DNA from: Prosthecobacter algae
Lineage (GTDB): Bacteria > Verrucomicrobiota > Verrucomicrobiia > Verrucomicrobiales > Verrucomicrobiaceae
Assembly (NCBI RefSeq): GCF_039542385.1
Contig: NZ_BAABIA010000003.1
Coordinates: forward strand, 682,001-746,000
Reading direction: 5' to 3'
Length of the DNA stretch: 64,000 bases
Shown here: positions 1 to 9,070 of the stretch, piece after piece
Position numbering within the stretch: the first letter of the stretch is position 1
How the letters are laid out: each line of letters begins with the position of its first letter
Translations under genes and position numbers: made by a program
The notes under the pieces: model-generated
What the model was told of the DNA's origin: nothing
Databases searched by the model: none
What the model saw: the letters and a program-made list of their open reading frames with translations, nothing else

Positions 1-1
1 C

Positions 2-1240
2 TTTCTCATGATGGAGGGCGGGCCGAGCCACATTGATTGCTTCGATCCCAAACCGGCGCTGGAGAAGCTGCACCTGAAGGAATTTGTGCGCGAGGGGGCG
101 ATGAGATCCGCCATGGAAAGTGGCAAACGCTACTACGTGCGCAGCCCTTTCAAGTTTGCCCAGCATGGCCAAAGCGGTGCCTGGATGAGCGAGCCCTGGC
201 AGCACCTGGCCAAGGTGGCGGATGATATCTGCTTTTACCGGGGGTGCCAGGTGGACAGCGTGAATCACCCCACCGCGATGTACCAGATGAACTGTGGCAA
301 CCGCTTTGGCGGAGATCCCGCCCTGGGTGCCTGGGTCTCCTACGGTCTAGGTTCGGTGAATCAGGACCTACCCGGCTTTGTCGTGCTGCCGGAGATCAGC
401 TACCCGCAAGGCGGCAGCGCGAACTGGGGCAATGGCTACCTGCCTGCCGATTTCCAAGGCACACCCCTGCGCCCCAAAGGCAGCCCCGTACTGGATCTGC
501 TGCCGCCTCCTGGCATCTCGCCCGAGCACCAGCGAGCGAACCTAGACCTGCTGACGCGGCTTAACCAAAAGCATGTCCAGGACCACCCCTGGCATGACGA
601 GCTAAAAGCCCGCATGAATAACTACGAGCTGGCCTTTCGTATGCAGATGCAGGTGCCCGAGGTCATTGATCTGGAAAAAGAAGATGCCGCGACGAAAACG
701 ATGTACGGCATCGGCCAAGACGCCACGGATGCCTTTGGCCGCAAGTGCCTGCTGGCGCGCAAGCTGGTGGAAAAGGGCGTGCGCTTTGTGCAGCTCTACG
801 CCGGGACCTGGGACAGCCATGATTACATCGAACGAGCCCACGGCAACCTCATCCGGCAGGTGGATCAGCCCATCGCTGCGCTCATCGCCGATCTCAAACA
901 ACGCGGTCTACTAGAGGATACCCTCATCGTCTGGTGTGGCGAATTTGGCCGCACCCCGGACAATGGCGTGCGTGGCGGCACCCAGTATGGGCGGGATCAC
1001 AACCCCAAGGCCATGACGATGTGGTTCGCCGGAGGTGGCGTGAAGGCTGGGCACACTATCGGTGCCACGGATGATCGCGGCATGGAGGCCATCGAAGAAG
1101 TGCATCATGTTCGCGATGTCCACGTCACCCTTTTGCGCCTGCTGGGGCTGGATGACAACAAACTCACGTTTTACCACGCAGGCCGGTTTAAACAGCTCAG
1201 CCAATTCGGTGGCCAAGTCATCGACAAGCTCATCGCCTGA
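2..1240 (+). CDS. DUF1501 family protein, 5' end outside the window
   Basis: The reading frame is open at the left edge and runs 413 codons to a TGA, so the N-terminus (normally a Tat-type leader) is missing. The visible start, FLMMEGGPSHIDCFDPKP, matches the DUF1501 family, a sulfatase/alkaline-phosphatase-like fold common in Planctomycetes and Verrucomicrobia. Further family features are the GTWDSHD segment, the WCGEFGRTPDN motif and GRDHNPKAMTMWFAGGGVKAG near the C-terminus. These proteins are usually exported and often sit next to DUF1549/DUF1553 genes, but that partner would lie upstream of the window. The biochemical function is not established. The gene converges on the kinase gene, with only six bases between the stop codons. 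Confidence 0.9.
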   Translation, partial: FLMMEGGPSHIDCFDPKPALEKLHLKEFVREGAMRSAMESGKRYYVRSPFKFAQHGQSGAWMSEPWQHLAKVADDICFYRGCQVDSVNHPTAMYQMNCGNRFGGDPALGAWVSYGLGSVNQDLPGFVVLPEISYPQGGSANWGNGYLPADFQGTPLRPKGSPVLDLLPPPGISPEHQRANLDLLTRLNQKHVQDHPWHDELKARMNNYELAFRMQMQVPEVIDLEKEDAATKTMYGIGQDATDAFGRKCLLARKLVEKGVRFVQLYAGTWDSHDYIERAHGNLIRQVDQPIAALIADLKQRGLLEDTLIVWCGEFGRTPDNGVRGGTQYGRDHNPKAMTMWFAGGGVKAGHTIGATDDRGMEAIEEVHHVRDVHVTLLRLLGLDDNKLTFYHAGRFKQLSQFGGQVIDKLIA

Positions 1241-1246
1241 GACGAT

Positions 1247-3163
1247 TCATCCGTCCACAGGCAGCGGATCCAGCGCCTGAGGCGGCTGAGGTTTGACATC
1301 GAGATCGAGCACGAGCCGGAAACCAAAGTCTGGCTGGGCACGAGAGCGACTGCTGTGCATGCGGCTATCTGGGCGCATCTTCACAATGCGCCCCGTGGCC
1401 CAGGATCCGCCACGGAGGTAGTAGTGAATCGGCACACGGTTAGCCCCGGAGGCCCAGCGGGTATCCGTCCATTCAGCCACATTCCCATGCAGATCGAAAA
1501 GGCCCAGGGCATTGGCGGGAAAGCTCCCCACTGGGGCCGTGCAAGGATAGGGATCTTCCGGGGCATCGGCCGCCAGCCGCGAAGGCCACAGGGCATACTG
1601 ACGCGCTTCTGGCCCTGCAAAATTGCCAGCAGGTAACATGTGAGGCTCCGCTGAAAAAGTCGGGGGGGCATCCGGGCCTGGATCTTGGGTGATGCCAGCA
1701 GCCAGGCTCCATTCGGCATCCGTGGGCAGACGATAGGCCTGATTTTTCTTCAACCAGCCAGCAGCGATTTCCTGATTGGTGAGCCAGGCGCAAAAGTAGC
1801 GAGCATCTCTCTGGCTCATACCACAGACGGGATGGTCTGGAGACTGGCTGAAGCCAGGGTGTTCCCAGCTCGTGGTGGAGGCAGAGGGAGGAACTCTGCC
1901 TGCTGATGCAGCCCTACCGCTCCAGTCCGGCAGCGCCTGCCGTGTGCGGACATAGGCCGCAAAGTCGCGAACGCGTGTTTCATGCTGGGCAAAAAGAACC
2001 TGGGTGCCGGGGACGGGCACAAAAGCCATGCCCAGACTGTTTTCCCAAGCCTGGTCGCGGGTAGCGCGACCGGGGTCATTGAGCTTGCGAAGAGGATGAT
2101 AGGAGGTCAGCCGACCGTCGCGAATCCAGGCCCCCACTGCCCCGCCAATACCCATGATCAGGAAGATGGAAACCACGGCCAAAACCCTGCGGCTGCGGGC
2201 TTTTTTGGCATGGCGTCTGCGGTGCTCCGTGGCGATTTTCTCAACGGCTGCTGCCATCTCAGCCACCGATGAGAGGCGGCGCTGAGGGTCATCCGCCAGG
2301 GCATGGCAAACAATGGCATCAATCTTTTTGCTGAGGCCGGTTTTTTGTGACAGCGGGGTGAACTGACCCATGGGCACGGAGCCGGTGAGCAGTTCATAAA
2401 GCAGAACGCCGAGCGCATAAATATCCGCCCGGACATCGGCCGTACCCGCACTGCGGGTGACCTCCGGGGCCACATAATAGGGGGTGCCGAAGGTATCGCG
2501 AGTTTGGGTAAAGCCGTAGGCGGTGGAGTTTTCCACCAGTGTCTTGGCTAGGCCAAAGTCGGCCACCTTCACAGTTCCGTCCGCACCGATGAGAATGTTG
2601 GCGGGCTTGATGTCGCGATGCACTAGGCCGCGCTGGTGGGCGTGGGAAACTCCGGCGCACACCTTGAGGAAAATATCCAGAGCGCGCTCAAGGTCCAACC
2701 GCTGGGCGCGAAGAAGGCGACGCAGATCGCAGCCGTCCACATATTCCATGACCAGGAAATGGCGGCCATTGACCGTCTCCCCATGATCCAGCACACGCAC
2801 CACATGGTGATGGCTGAGCTGGGAAAGGGCGGCAACTTCGGCCTCGAAACGCGCCGTGACTTCGGGGTCCCGGGTAAGCCTGCCGGAGACCACCTTCATG
2901 GCCACCACCTTGCCACGGGCAGTCAGGACGGCACGATAGACTTCGCCCATGCCACCGCCGCCGATGAGTTCCTGAATTTCATAACCCTGAACATTGAGGG
3001 AGAGAGGCTCCTTTTCCTCAATCTCATCATCCATACTGGCGAAAAGATTCTTCTGAATCGTACTGGCCACACAGGCGGGGCAGATGCCGCCCACCATCAT
3101 TTTGGGGGCCAGTTCCTTGCCACATCGCGGGCAGGCGGTCAGACTGGGGGCAGTTTCACTCAA
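1247..3163 (-). CDS. Membrane Ser/Thr protein kinase fused to an FGE/SUMF1-like domain
   Basis: A 638-residue protein with three parts. An N-terminal zinc-ribbon-like piece has two CxxC pairs (C11/C14 and C28/C31). A Hanks-type kinase domain (about 60-310) has the glycine loop IGGGGMGEVYRA, Lys90, HRDIKPAN (Asp184), DFG at 202-204 and an APE motif near 232. One transmembrane helix (about 327-346) is followed by an extracytoplasmic formylglycine-generating-enzyme-like domain (about 372-630, with GNVAEWTD and LRGGSW motifs). By family knowledge the cytoplasmic kinase phosphorylates Ser/Thr. The FGE-like half probably acts as a sensor or binding domain (inference). The gene overlaps the upstream sigma-factor gene by 8 bases, so the two are probably co-expressed and functionally linked. 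Confidence 0.93.
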   Translation of the reverse strand: MSETAPSLTACPRCGKELAPKMMVGGICPACVASTIQKNLFASMDDEIEEKEPLSLNVQGYEIQELIGGGGMGEVYRAVLTARGKVVAMKVVSGRLTRDPEVTARFEAEVAALSQLSHHHVVRVLDHGETVNGRHFLVMEYVDGCDLRRLLRAQRLDLERALDIFLKVCAGVSHAHQRGLVHRDIKPANILIGADGTVKVADFGLAKTLVENSTAYGFTQTRDTFGTPYYVAPEVTRSAGTADVRADIYALGVLLYELLTGSVPMGQFTPLSQKTGLSKKIDAIVCHALADDPQRRLSSVAEMAAAVEKIATEHRRRHAKKARSRRVLAVVSIFLIMGIGGAVGAWIRDGRLTSYHPLRKLNDPGRATRDQAWENSLGMAFVPVPGTQVLFAQHETRVRDFAAYVRTRQALPDWSGRAASAGRVPPSASTTSWEHPGFSQSPDHPVCGMSQRDARYFCAWLTNQEIAAGWLKKNQAYRLPTDAEWSLAAGITQDPGPDAPPTFSAEPHMLPAGNFAGPEARQYALWPSRLAADAPEDPYPCTAPVGSFPANALGLFDLHGNVAEWTDTRWASGANRVPIHYYLRGGSWATGRIVKMRPDSRMHSSRSRAQPDFGFRLVLDLDVKPQPPQALDPLPVDG

Positions 3164-3905
3164 AGCTCAGAACACTCATCAGGTAACGCAGTTCCTCATC
3201 GGCATCGGATTCGGGAGCAAGGGTGGCAGCGACCTCCGCTCGCAGTTCTTCGGCAAAACGACGGCGCGCACGGTGCACTTCCAGTTTCACCTGGTTTTCG
3301 GTCATTTGCAGAGTCAGGCCGATTTCGGCATACGGCTTGAGAAGTTCAGGACAGATGAGGCCCTCTTTCAGGGTGGAAAAAACAGCCATCCGGTTGCGAC
3401 GCTGATACCGTGCCTCCAGGCGATCCATGGAACGTTTCACCAGCGCCCAGGCCCAGCGACGGTCAAACCATTGGTCCGCTGCATCCGGCTCACTGGGTAC
3501 ATCGAAGACCTCCACATCATCCAGGGACACAAAAGTTTTGCCACCACCGCGTTTTTGCCGGGCCGCATCTCGACGAACCGTGGTGAGGTGATTGCGCAGG
3601 GACTGGCGGAGGTAGCTCCGCAGGCGGCCACGTTCCGGCGAGACATTGTGAAGGCCCCCTCCTTGGATGAAGTGGGTCATGAATTCCTGGGTCTCATCCA
3701 GGGCCTCTTCACGGTCGCACCCGAGGGCACGGAGGTAGGTGTAGATGGCCGGCCAATAACCCTTGCAGAGTTCTTCCAGCGCAGCCTTGGAAGCCACTTC
3801 ATCCCCTTCCCGCGCAGTCACGACCTGTGTCCAGGCAGTGACCGGGAACGAGGCACGAACGGTGGATGCAGGGCGCAAGGACATGCGAGAAGTGGCGACG
3901 ATCAT
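3156..3905 (-). CDS. ECF-like sigma-70 family RNA polymerase sigma factor
   Basis: A 249-residue protein resembling the ECF-like sigma factors found beside protein kinases in Verrucomicrobia and Planctomycetes. The region-2-like part includes FPVTAWTQVV, a GYWPAIYTYLRALG helix and DETQEFMTHFI. The C-terminal region-4 helix-turn-helix is around GLTLQMTENQVKLEVHRARRRF. The ATG at 3905 is used here; another in-frame ATG at 3884 gives MSLRPAST and is equally plausible, while a TTG at 3929 is less likely. It directly precedes and overlaps the kinase-FGE gene. The pair may be a signalling module in which the kinase or its output controls the sigma factor, which is inference from context. Confidence 0.85.
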   Translation of the reverse strand: MIVATSRMSLRPASTVRASFPVTAWTQVVTAREGDEVASKAALEELCKGYWPAIYTYLRALGCDREEALDETQEFMTHFIQGGGLHNVSPERGRLRSYLRQSLRNHLTTVRRDAARQKRGGGKTFVSLDDVEVFDVPSEPDAADQWFDRRWAWALVKRSMDRLEARYQRRNRMAVFSTLKEGLICPELLKPYAEIGLTLQMTENQVKLEVHRARRRFAEELRAEVAATLAPESDADEELRYLMSVLSFE

Positions 3906-4046
3906 CCAGCACAGACGATTGCCGGGCAATCTTCATTCGGTGGATTAGCCATTCCTTTGGCTCGGATCGGCACTTTTGGCAAGTGCCGTCCAGCCATGCA
4001 CAGGATGCAATATGCAACCCGCCATAATAGCATTTCAAATGCTGAG

Positions 4047-5396
4047 TCAGATCGCCCAGCCTTCGCGGTAGGTTTTGGTCAGCAGTTTGTTAGCTTCGGG
4101 GAAGTTTTTAAAGCTGAGGTTGGCCGCATCCCATTCCAGGATCTTCGGCTCCACAGGATCGCCCGTGCGGGAGTCAATGGGGCCGGGGCAGAAGCGCGTG
4201 GCCACATTGCCAAGTTGCACAGCCTCAGAGAGAGGACCTGCGTAGTGGAACCCATCGCTGGTTTTACTATTAGTTAGGCAGGCATCCACCCAGACATGCC
4301 AGTGGCTGAGGCCTTTTTCCTTCGGGTATTTGAAGGTGGTGAATTTATCCGTAGGGTACAGACGCGGACCGGCGACGTGACCGAGGACCATGTTCCCGCT
4401 TTCACCGATGAAGAGGGAGCCGCTCTTGGGCAGTTCCAGGTTATCCGGCATCTTGGCCAGCTTGCGGTCGGGGCGCAGGCCACCATCGCTCCAGGTCACT
4501 TTCAGGGTTTTGTCCGCCGTCAGGTCATTGCCAGGGAAGACAAATTCCACCTCTTCGGAGGTGGGCCAGATATGCTGATTGATGCCGCTGTTCCGCGCTG
4601 TGACGGTGAGGGGTGCATTCAGCCCCAGGGCCGTGAAAACGGGGTCCAGGATGTGGCAGCCGAAGTCGCCCATGGCACCACCGCCAAAGTCCTGCCAGTC
4701 ACGCCAGATGAAGGGGTGGTAGCAGGCGGCGTACTCGCGCATGGGCGCGCAGCCGATCCACAGGTCCCAGTTCACATTTTTCGGCACGGCGCTGCCCGGC
4801 ATGGGGTCCAGGCGCTTGTTGCGCTCGTTGCCTGTCACGGCCACCCAAGAGTATACTTCTTTGATTTTCCCAATGGCCCCTTCCTTCAGCAGGCGGGTGC
4901 CCAGGCGATACTCGATGGCGGAGTGGATCTGATTGCCCATCTGCGTGGTCACGCCAGCTTTTTCCGCCTCCAGGCGCATTTGGCGTGACTCCCACACGGT
5001 GTGGGCGAGGGGTTTTTGGCAATACACGTGCTTCTTCAATCGCAAGGCATCGATAGAGGCCTTCGCATGCATGTGGTCCGGTGTGCCCACGGAGACGGCA
5101 TCGAATTTATCGCCCAGTTGCGCGAACATTTCGCGGAAGTCGGCAAAGTGTGGGGTGCCCGGGAAGGCTTTGTCCACCTGATCAAAGCGGGTGCTGTCAA
5201 TGTCGCAAAAACCCACGTACTTCACCGCCGCATGCGCGCCGATGTTCTTAATGTCGCTGAAGGCCATGCCATTCGCGCCCACGGACACGACCTGGAGCTT
5301 CGAGTTCGGGTTGGCAGACTTTACCACCGCTGGAAAGGCGACGGAGGCAGCGGCGAGGGAGGTGTTTTTGAAAAAGGTGCGGCGGCTGACAGGCAT
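4047..5396 (-). CDS. Gfo/Idh/MocA family oxidoreductase with Tat leader
   Basis: The start at 5396 places a twin-arginine leader (MPVSRRTFFKNTSLAAASVAF) at the N-terminus, so the 449-residue product is probably exported folded with its NAD(P) cofactor. The Rossmann part shows VVSVGANGMAF followed by the CDID segment. The EKP-like motif is CQKPLAH, and the C-terminal domain contains DWLWIG-like and GAMGDFGCHILD segments typical of the family. The substrate, probably a sugar or polyol, cannot be read from the sequence. A longer in-frame start at 5477 would bury the leader and overlap the sufE-like gene. It lies 10 bp downstream of that SufE-like gene on the same strand. Confidence 0.9.
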   Translation of the reverse strand: MPVSRRTFFKNTSLAAASVAFPAVVKSANPNSKLQVVSVGANGMAFSDIKNIGAHAAVKYVGFCDIDSTRFDQVDKAFPGTPHFADFREMFAQLGDKFDAVSVGTPDHMHAKASIDALRLKKHVYCQKPLAHTVWESRQMRLEAEKAGVTTQMGNQIHSAIEYRLGTRLLKEGAIGKIKEVYSWVAVTGNERNKRLDPMPGSAVPKNVNWDLWIGCAPMREYAACYHPFIWRDWQDFGGGAMGDFGCHILDPVFTALGLNAPLTVTARNSGINQHIWPTSEEVEFVFPGNDLTADKTLKVTWSDGGLRPDRKLAKMPDNLELPKSGSLFIGESGNMVLGHVAGPRLYPTDKFTTFKYPKEKGLSHWHVWVDACLTNSKTSDGFHYAGPLSEAVQLGNVATRFCPGPIDSRTGDPVEPKILEWDAANLSFKNFPEANKLLTKTYREGWAI

Positions 5397-5406
5397 AGGC
5401 AAAGGA

Positions 5407-5829
5407 CTACGCCTGGGGGACCTGCGAGCTTGCAGCGGCCCAGTCACGCATGCGGGTGCGCATGGAGGCCAGTCCATTCAGCCGGGTGGGCGACAAAGCC
5501 TTATGGAAGGCGCATCCGACCCAGATTTCAGGCTCTACGGCCACCACCTCCGCCGGTTCCGAATCCGTGTAAAGGTGACACAAAAGAGCCACTAATCCCG
5601 CGACCATGGGCGAGTCTGCCGCGCAACGAAAATGGCAGCGCCCATCTCGCAGCTCCCCATGCAACCACACGCGCGAAACGCAGCCGGGGACGAGGAGATC
5701 GTCCGTGCGCAGGGTCTCGGGAAGCGTCACCGCTGGGATGAAAGAGGTGAGGGCAGAGAGGCGCTCCTGAACGTTTTCGATGAGGTTCAGGTCGGCGATG
5801 AGTTCGGTTTGTTTATCCCGCAGGGTCAT
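5407..5829 (-). CDS. SufE family protein (sulfur acceptor / Fe-S assembly accessory)
   Basis: The 140-residue product starting at MTLRDKQTEL has the SufE signature DLLVPGCVSRVWL, with the expected sulfur-accepting Cys at residue 50, then a DSPMVAGLVALLCHLY segment and a C-terminal LSPTRLNGLASMRTRM helix. SufE proteins accept persulfide from SufS-type desulfurases. No sufS or sufBCD is visible here, so it is an isolated copy and the partner is unknown. An in-frame start 30 bases upstream exists but adds residues not typical of the family. The gene is divergent from the SWIM gene. Confidence 0.85.
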   Translation of the reverse strand: MTLRDKQTELIADLNLIENVQERLSALTSFIPAVTLPETLRTDDLLVPGCVSRVWLHGELRDGRCHFRCAADSPMVAGLVALLCHLYTDSEPAEVVAVEPEIWVGCAFHKALSPTRLNGLASMRTRMRDWAAASSQVPQA

Positions 5830-5909
5830 GGGCACCAGCATGGCCACGCTTTGCCCCACCTGCCACTCGTTTCACTGGCAAGTCCGGTGCGCCGGGGCTA
5901 AAAAAGCGC

Positions 5910-6611
5910 ATGTCATGGAACCAGGAAGAGACGCAGGAAGCGGCGGAGCGAGTGCAGCGGGAGATCGCCAAACGGCGCGCCCGAGGCGAGGCCCTGCTGC
6001 CACTGGAGGCCCCGCAAAAAAGCCGTCACCTGTGCCAGAGCTTTTGGGGCCAGGCCTGGTGCCGACATCTGGCCCACTACCAGCACTATGAGGCACGCCT
6101 GCCAGCCGGCCGCAGCTACCTGCGCCAGGGCAAGGTGCTGGATCTCACTGTGGAGCCCGGAACCATCAGCGCCGTGGTGGCCGGGACGGAGCTTTACGAG
6201 ACGCTCATCCACATCCGCCCACTGGCGGCCGATCATTGGCAAGAGATCGTCCAGGCCAGCCAGGGCCAGGTGAACTCTTTGTTAGACCTGCTGACGGGGA
6301 AACTGGGCGATGGGCTGATGCAGGTGCTTTCGCACCCGGAAGACGGCCTGTTCCCGCAGCCGGGCGAGATCCGTTTTGACTGCTCCTGCCCGGACCACGC
6401 GGACCTGTGCAAACATGCGGCTGCGGTGCTGTATGGCACGGGCATTTTGCTGGATTCCCAGCCACAGCTCCTTTTCACCCTACGTGGGGTGGATCAGGCG
6501 GATCTGCTGGCCACCGCCAGCGAAACCTCTGCCGCAGGCCTCGGCCAAACCGACCGTGAGTTGCAGGGTACGGACCTCTCTGCCCTCTTCGGCATTGATC
6601 TCACGGAGTAA
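5910..6611 (+). CDS. SWIM zinc-finger protein
   Basis: A 233-residue protein with a SWIM zinc finger near the C-terminus (C158-x-C160 ... C167-x-H169 within FDCSCPDHADLCKHAAAVL). The upstream part contains SFWGQAWCRHLAHYQHYEARLPAGRSYLR, here read as SFWGQAWC... AGRSYLR, which matches the bacterial SWIM proteins usually encoded beside an SNF2/DEAD helicase. No such helicase gene is adjacent in this window, so it is an orphan. SWIM domains bind nucleic acid or protein; the specific role is unknown. The ATG at 5910 is the first in frame and sits 80 bp from the divergent SufE-like start. Confidence 0.82.
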   Translation: MSWNQEETQEAAERVQREIAKRRARGEALLPLEAPQKSRHLCQSFWGQAWCRHLAHYQHYEARLPAGRSYLRQGKVLDLTVEPGTISAVVAGTELYETLIHIRPLAADHWQEIVQASQGQVNSLLDLLTGKLGDGLMQVLSHPEDGLFPQPGEIRFDCSCPDHADLCKHAAAVLYGTGILLDSQPQLLFTLRGVDQADLLATASETSAAGLGQTDRELQGTDLSALFGIDLTE

Positions 6612-6735
6612 ATTCAGGACCGAAGATGGTTCAAAGACCGTGCCGATCTGAGTAAACTTCCGAAAAACAGGTTCCGGCTGACTTTGCCTTTGGCCTCCGC
6701 GAATTTCCCGCTAAGGTGATTTCTCTCACCCGCAC

Positions 6736-6820
6736 GCCGCTGTGGTGAAATGGTAAACACAGCAGACTTAAAATCTGCTGGGAGGTAACTCCCTTGCCGG
6801 TTCGAGTCCGGCCAGCGGCA
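6736..6820 (+). tRNA. tRNA-Leu (UAA anticodon)
   Basis: An 85-nt class II cloverleaf. The acceptor stem pairs GCCGCTG (6736-6742) with CAGCGGC (6813-6819), followed by discriminator A. The anticodon stem GCAGA/TCTGC encloses the loop CTTAAAA with anticodon TAA. The long variable arm (GGGAGGTAACTCCC) and the GGTTCGAGTCC T-arm are as expected for tRNA-Leu. CCA is not encoded. There is no intron in the anticodon loop, unlike many bacterial tRNA-Leu(UAA) genes. Confidence 0.97.
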
Positions 6821-7007
6821 CTTTTACAAAAGAAGGCGGTGGCTTCGTTCGCAAAGAATGGATTTCCCTTCAGAACAAAGCCGCTCAAAGTCGAGTGGTG
6901 GCTGTGAAGAACCAACTTTTGACGTCCATTTGTCCACTGGTATCCATTTGTAACCAAAGATTGCCATTAGGTTTGCGGCTCGCTGCTGCGTTTTGTCTGC
7001 GACAATC

Positions 7008-7997
7008 ATGCATTCCATCCTCATCATCGGCTGCGGCAGCATTGGAGAGCGGCATCTGCGCTGCTTTCAGAACACAGGGCGCTGTCTGGTAGCCGCCTGC
7101 GACACGAACCCAACGCTGGCAGCCGCAATCAGGGAACGTTATGGGCTGACGGTTCATGATTCTCTGGATGCAGCCCTGGCCGCTTCATCGTTCGATGCCG
7201 CCGTCATCTGCACCCCGGCCCACCTTCATCTGCCACTGGCGAATAGGCTGATGATCGAAGGTCTGGACGTCTTCATCGAAAAACCGCTCGCGATTGATCA
7301 GACGTTGGTCGCGGAGACTCGGCGGACGATTGCCCAAACCCGACGAAAGGTGGCGGTGGCCTATGTTTATCACCTCATGCCGTGGCTCAAGGCCGCGCAT
7401 GAATTTCTGGCGCAAAAGGAATTGGGCAAAATCCTTCACGTCAGCAGCACCTCAGGGCAGCATTTCCCGACCTTCCGCCCGGCCTACCGGGACATCTACT
7501 ATGCGAGGCACGATCTGGGAGGAGGCGCCATCCAGGATGCCCTGACGCATGTGATGAATGCGGTGGAGTGGCTCATCGGCCCCTGCACACGCGTTTTTTG
7601 CGATGCCTCGCATCAGGCCTTGGAAGGCGTGACGGTGGAAGACACGGTGAACATCCTCGCACGCCACGGCGAGGTGCTGGCCAGCTATGCGCTGACGCAA
7701 TTTCAGGCCCCCAACGAAAACACCCTGCTCCTCAACGGTGAGCGCGGCAGCCTGAAGATCGAGATCCATCACCGGCGCTGGGGGGTGATGAAACATGGCG
7801 ATGCCGACTGGACCTGGCACGTGACTCCACCAATGGAAAGGGACGAGCTTTTCACAGCCCAGGCCCATGCTTTCCAGGATGTCATGGAAGGGAAAAAGAC
7901 CTCGCTCTGCACTTTTGAAGAGGCGGTGCAAACGCTACGGTTCAATGAAGCCGCGCTGCGTTCCTCCGCAACTCAACTCCCCATCACCCTCGAATGA
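7008..7997 (+). CDS. Gfo/Idh/MocA family oxidoreductase
   Basis: A 329-residue cytoplasmic member with no leader. It opens with MHSILIIGCGSIGERHLRCF (Rossmann GCGSIG), then AVICTPAHLHLPLA and the family motif FIEKPLAID. The C-terminal half contains GGGAIQDALTHVMNAVEWL, where family members place the catalytic Lys/His/Asp residues. A TTG 15 bases upstream is in frame, but the ATG at 7008 gives the usual N-terminus. The stop overlaps the next start by four bases (ATGA), indicating translational coupling with a second member of the family. The pair may act on successive or related sugar substrates, which is inference. Confidence 0.9.
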   Translation: MHSILIIGCGSIGERHLRCFQNTGRCLVAACDTNPTLAAAIRERYGLTVHDSLDAALAASSFDAAVICTPAHLHLPLANRLMIEGLDVFIEKPLAIDQTLVAETRRTIAQTRRKVAVAYVYHLMPWLKAAHEFLAQKELGKILHVSSTSGQHFPTFRPAYRDIYYARHDLGGGAIQDALTHVMNAVEWLIGPCTRVFCDASHQALEGVTVEDTVNILARHGEVLASYALTQFQAPNENTLLLNGERGSLKIEIHHRRWGVMKHGDADWTWHVTPPMERDELFTAQAHAFQDVMEGKKTSLCTFEEAVQTLRFNEAALRSSATQLPITLE

Positions 7998-8950
7998 GCG
8001 CCCCAGCAAAAGAACTCCGTCTGGCCATGCTGGGAATGATCGAAGGCAACGGCCACCCTTACTCCTGGAGCGGCATCATCAATGGCTACAATCCGACCGA
8101 GATGGCCAAGTGCCCCTACCCCGGCATCACGGCCTACATGGGACGGCAGCCGCTGGAGGCCATCCGCATCCCAGGGGCCCGAGTGACGCACATCTGGACG
8201 GACGATCCCGCCGATGCACCCAAGGTGGCCGCAGCCAGCCTAATAGAACAGGTCGTGGCCCGACCTGAGGATGTGATTGGCGAGGTGGATGCTGTCATCA
8301 TCGCCACCGACGATGGCGATGATCATGTGCGCCGGGCGCGGCCCTTCATTGAAGCCGGACTGCCTGTCTTCGTCGACAAACCAATGGCCACCAACATGGC
8401 TGATCTGCGCCAGTTTGCCCATTGGCATCATGAGGGCAAAACCCTCCTGTCCACCAGCGGCATACGCTATGCACCGGAGATGCGGCTTAGCGAATCCCAG
8501 CGCACCCACCTCGGCGATCTGCGCTGGATCACCAGCTTCACCTGCAAGACTTGGGAGCGTTACGGCATCCACGCACTGGAAGCGGTGGAGCCGCTCCTCG
8601 GCACCGGATTTGTCAGCGTTCAGGCCCACAGTGATGAAGGCGGGGATGTGATGCACGTCACCCACCACAGCGGCGTTAGGTTGACCCTGGGTGCCCTGCA
8701 TGATGCGTATGGCAGCTTTGGCGCGGTGCACCTTTATGGAACAAAAGGCGATCTCGCGCTGAAACATAGCGACACTTATCACGCCTTCCGGGCCCAGTTG
8801 GTGGCGTTCATCCACATGCTGCAGACGGGGGTGCGGCCGCTGCCATTTGATGAAACCGTGGAACTGATGGCCGTGATCATCGCCGGAATCCGCAGCCGTG
8901 AGCAAGGCGGGTCCATGATACGCATCGCCGATGTGCTGCATGAACTTTAA
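7994..8950 (+). CDS. Gfo/Idh/MocA family oxidoreductase, second of a coupled pair
   Basis: A 318-residue protein translated from an ATGA overlap with the preceding oxidoreductase. It has an unusual N-terminus in which the typical GxGxxG is replaced by LAMLGMIEGNGHPYSWSGII. Family features follow: VDAVIIATDDGDDHVRRARPFIEAGLPVFVDKPMATN, of which FVDKPMA is the EKP-like motif. The nucleotide-binding glycine pattern is therefore degenerate and cofactor binding may differ. It resembles the proteins in Bacteroidetes and Verrucomicrobia annotated as Gfo/Idh/MocA family or putative dehydrogenases. The substrate is unknown. Confidence 0.85.
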   Translation: MSAPAKELRLAMLGMIEGNGHPYSWSGIINGYNPTEMAKCPYPGITAYMGRQPLEAIRIPGARVTHIWTDDPADAPKVAAASLIEQVVARPEDVIGEVDAVIIATDDGDDHVRRARPFIEAGLPVFVDKPMATNMADLRQFAHWHHEGKTLLSTSGIRYAPEMRLSESQRTHLGDLRWITSFTCKTWERYGIHALEAVEPLLGTGFVSVQAHSDEGGDVMHVTHHSGVRLTLGALHDAYGSFGAVHLYGTKGDLALKHSDTYHAFRAQLVAFIHMLQTGVRPLPFDETVELMAVIIAGIRSREQGGSMIRIADVLHEL

Positions 8951-9070
8951 ACTCCCCGGACCTGACAGCCCCCACTTTGCTCTTCCTGCGGCCTCACGAT
9001 TCTTGTTAAATCAACTGCCTGACGGCGCGCACTGACCGCATCCCAGGCACTTCCAGCCCTTCCTTTTTCC

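Noticed and set aside
2636-4277. Long plus-strand frames opposite the kinase and sigma genes
   Set aside because: These span two unambiguous minus-strand genes and show no domain; typical high-GC shadows.
6736-6820. tRNA-Leu(UAA) as a second integration site
   Set aside because: No recombinase or mobile gene lies within several kilobases; the neighbours are ordinary metabolic genes.
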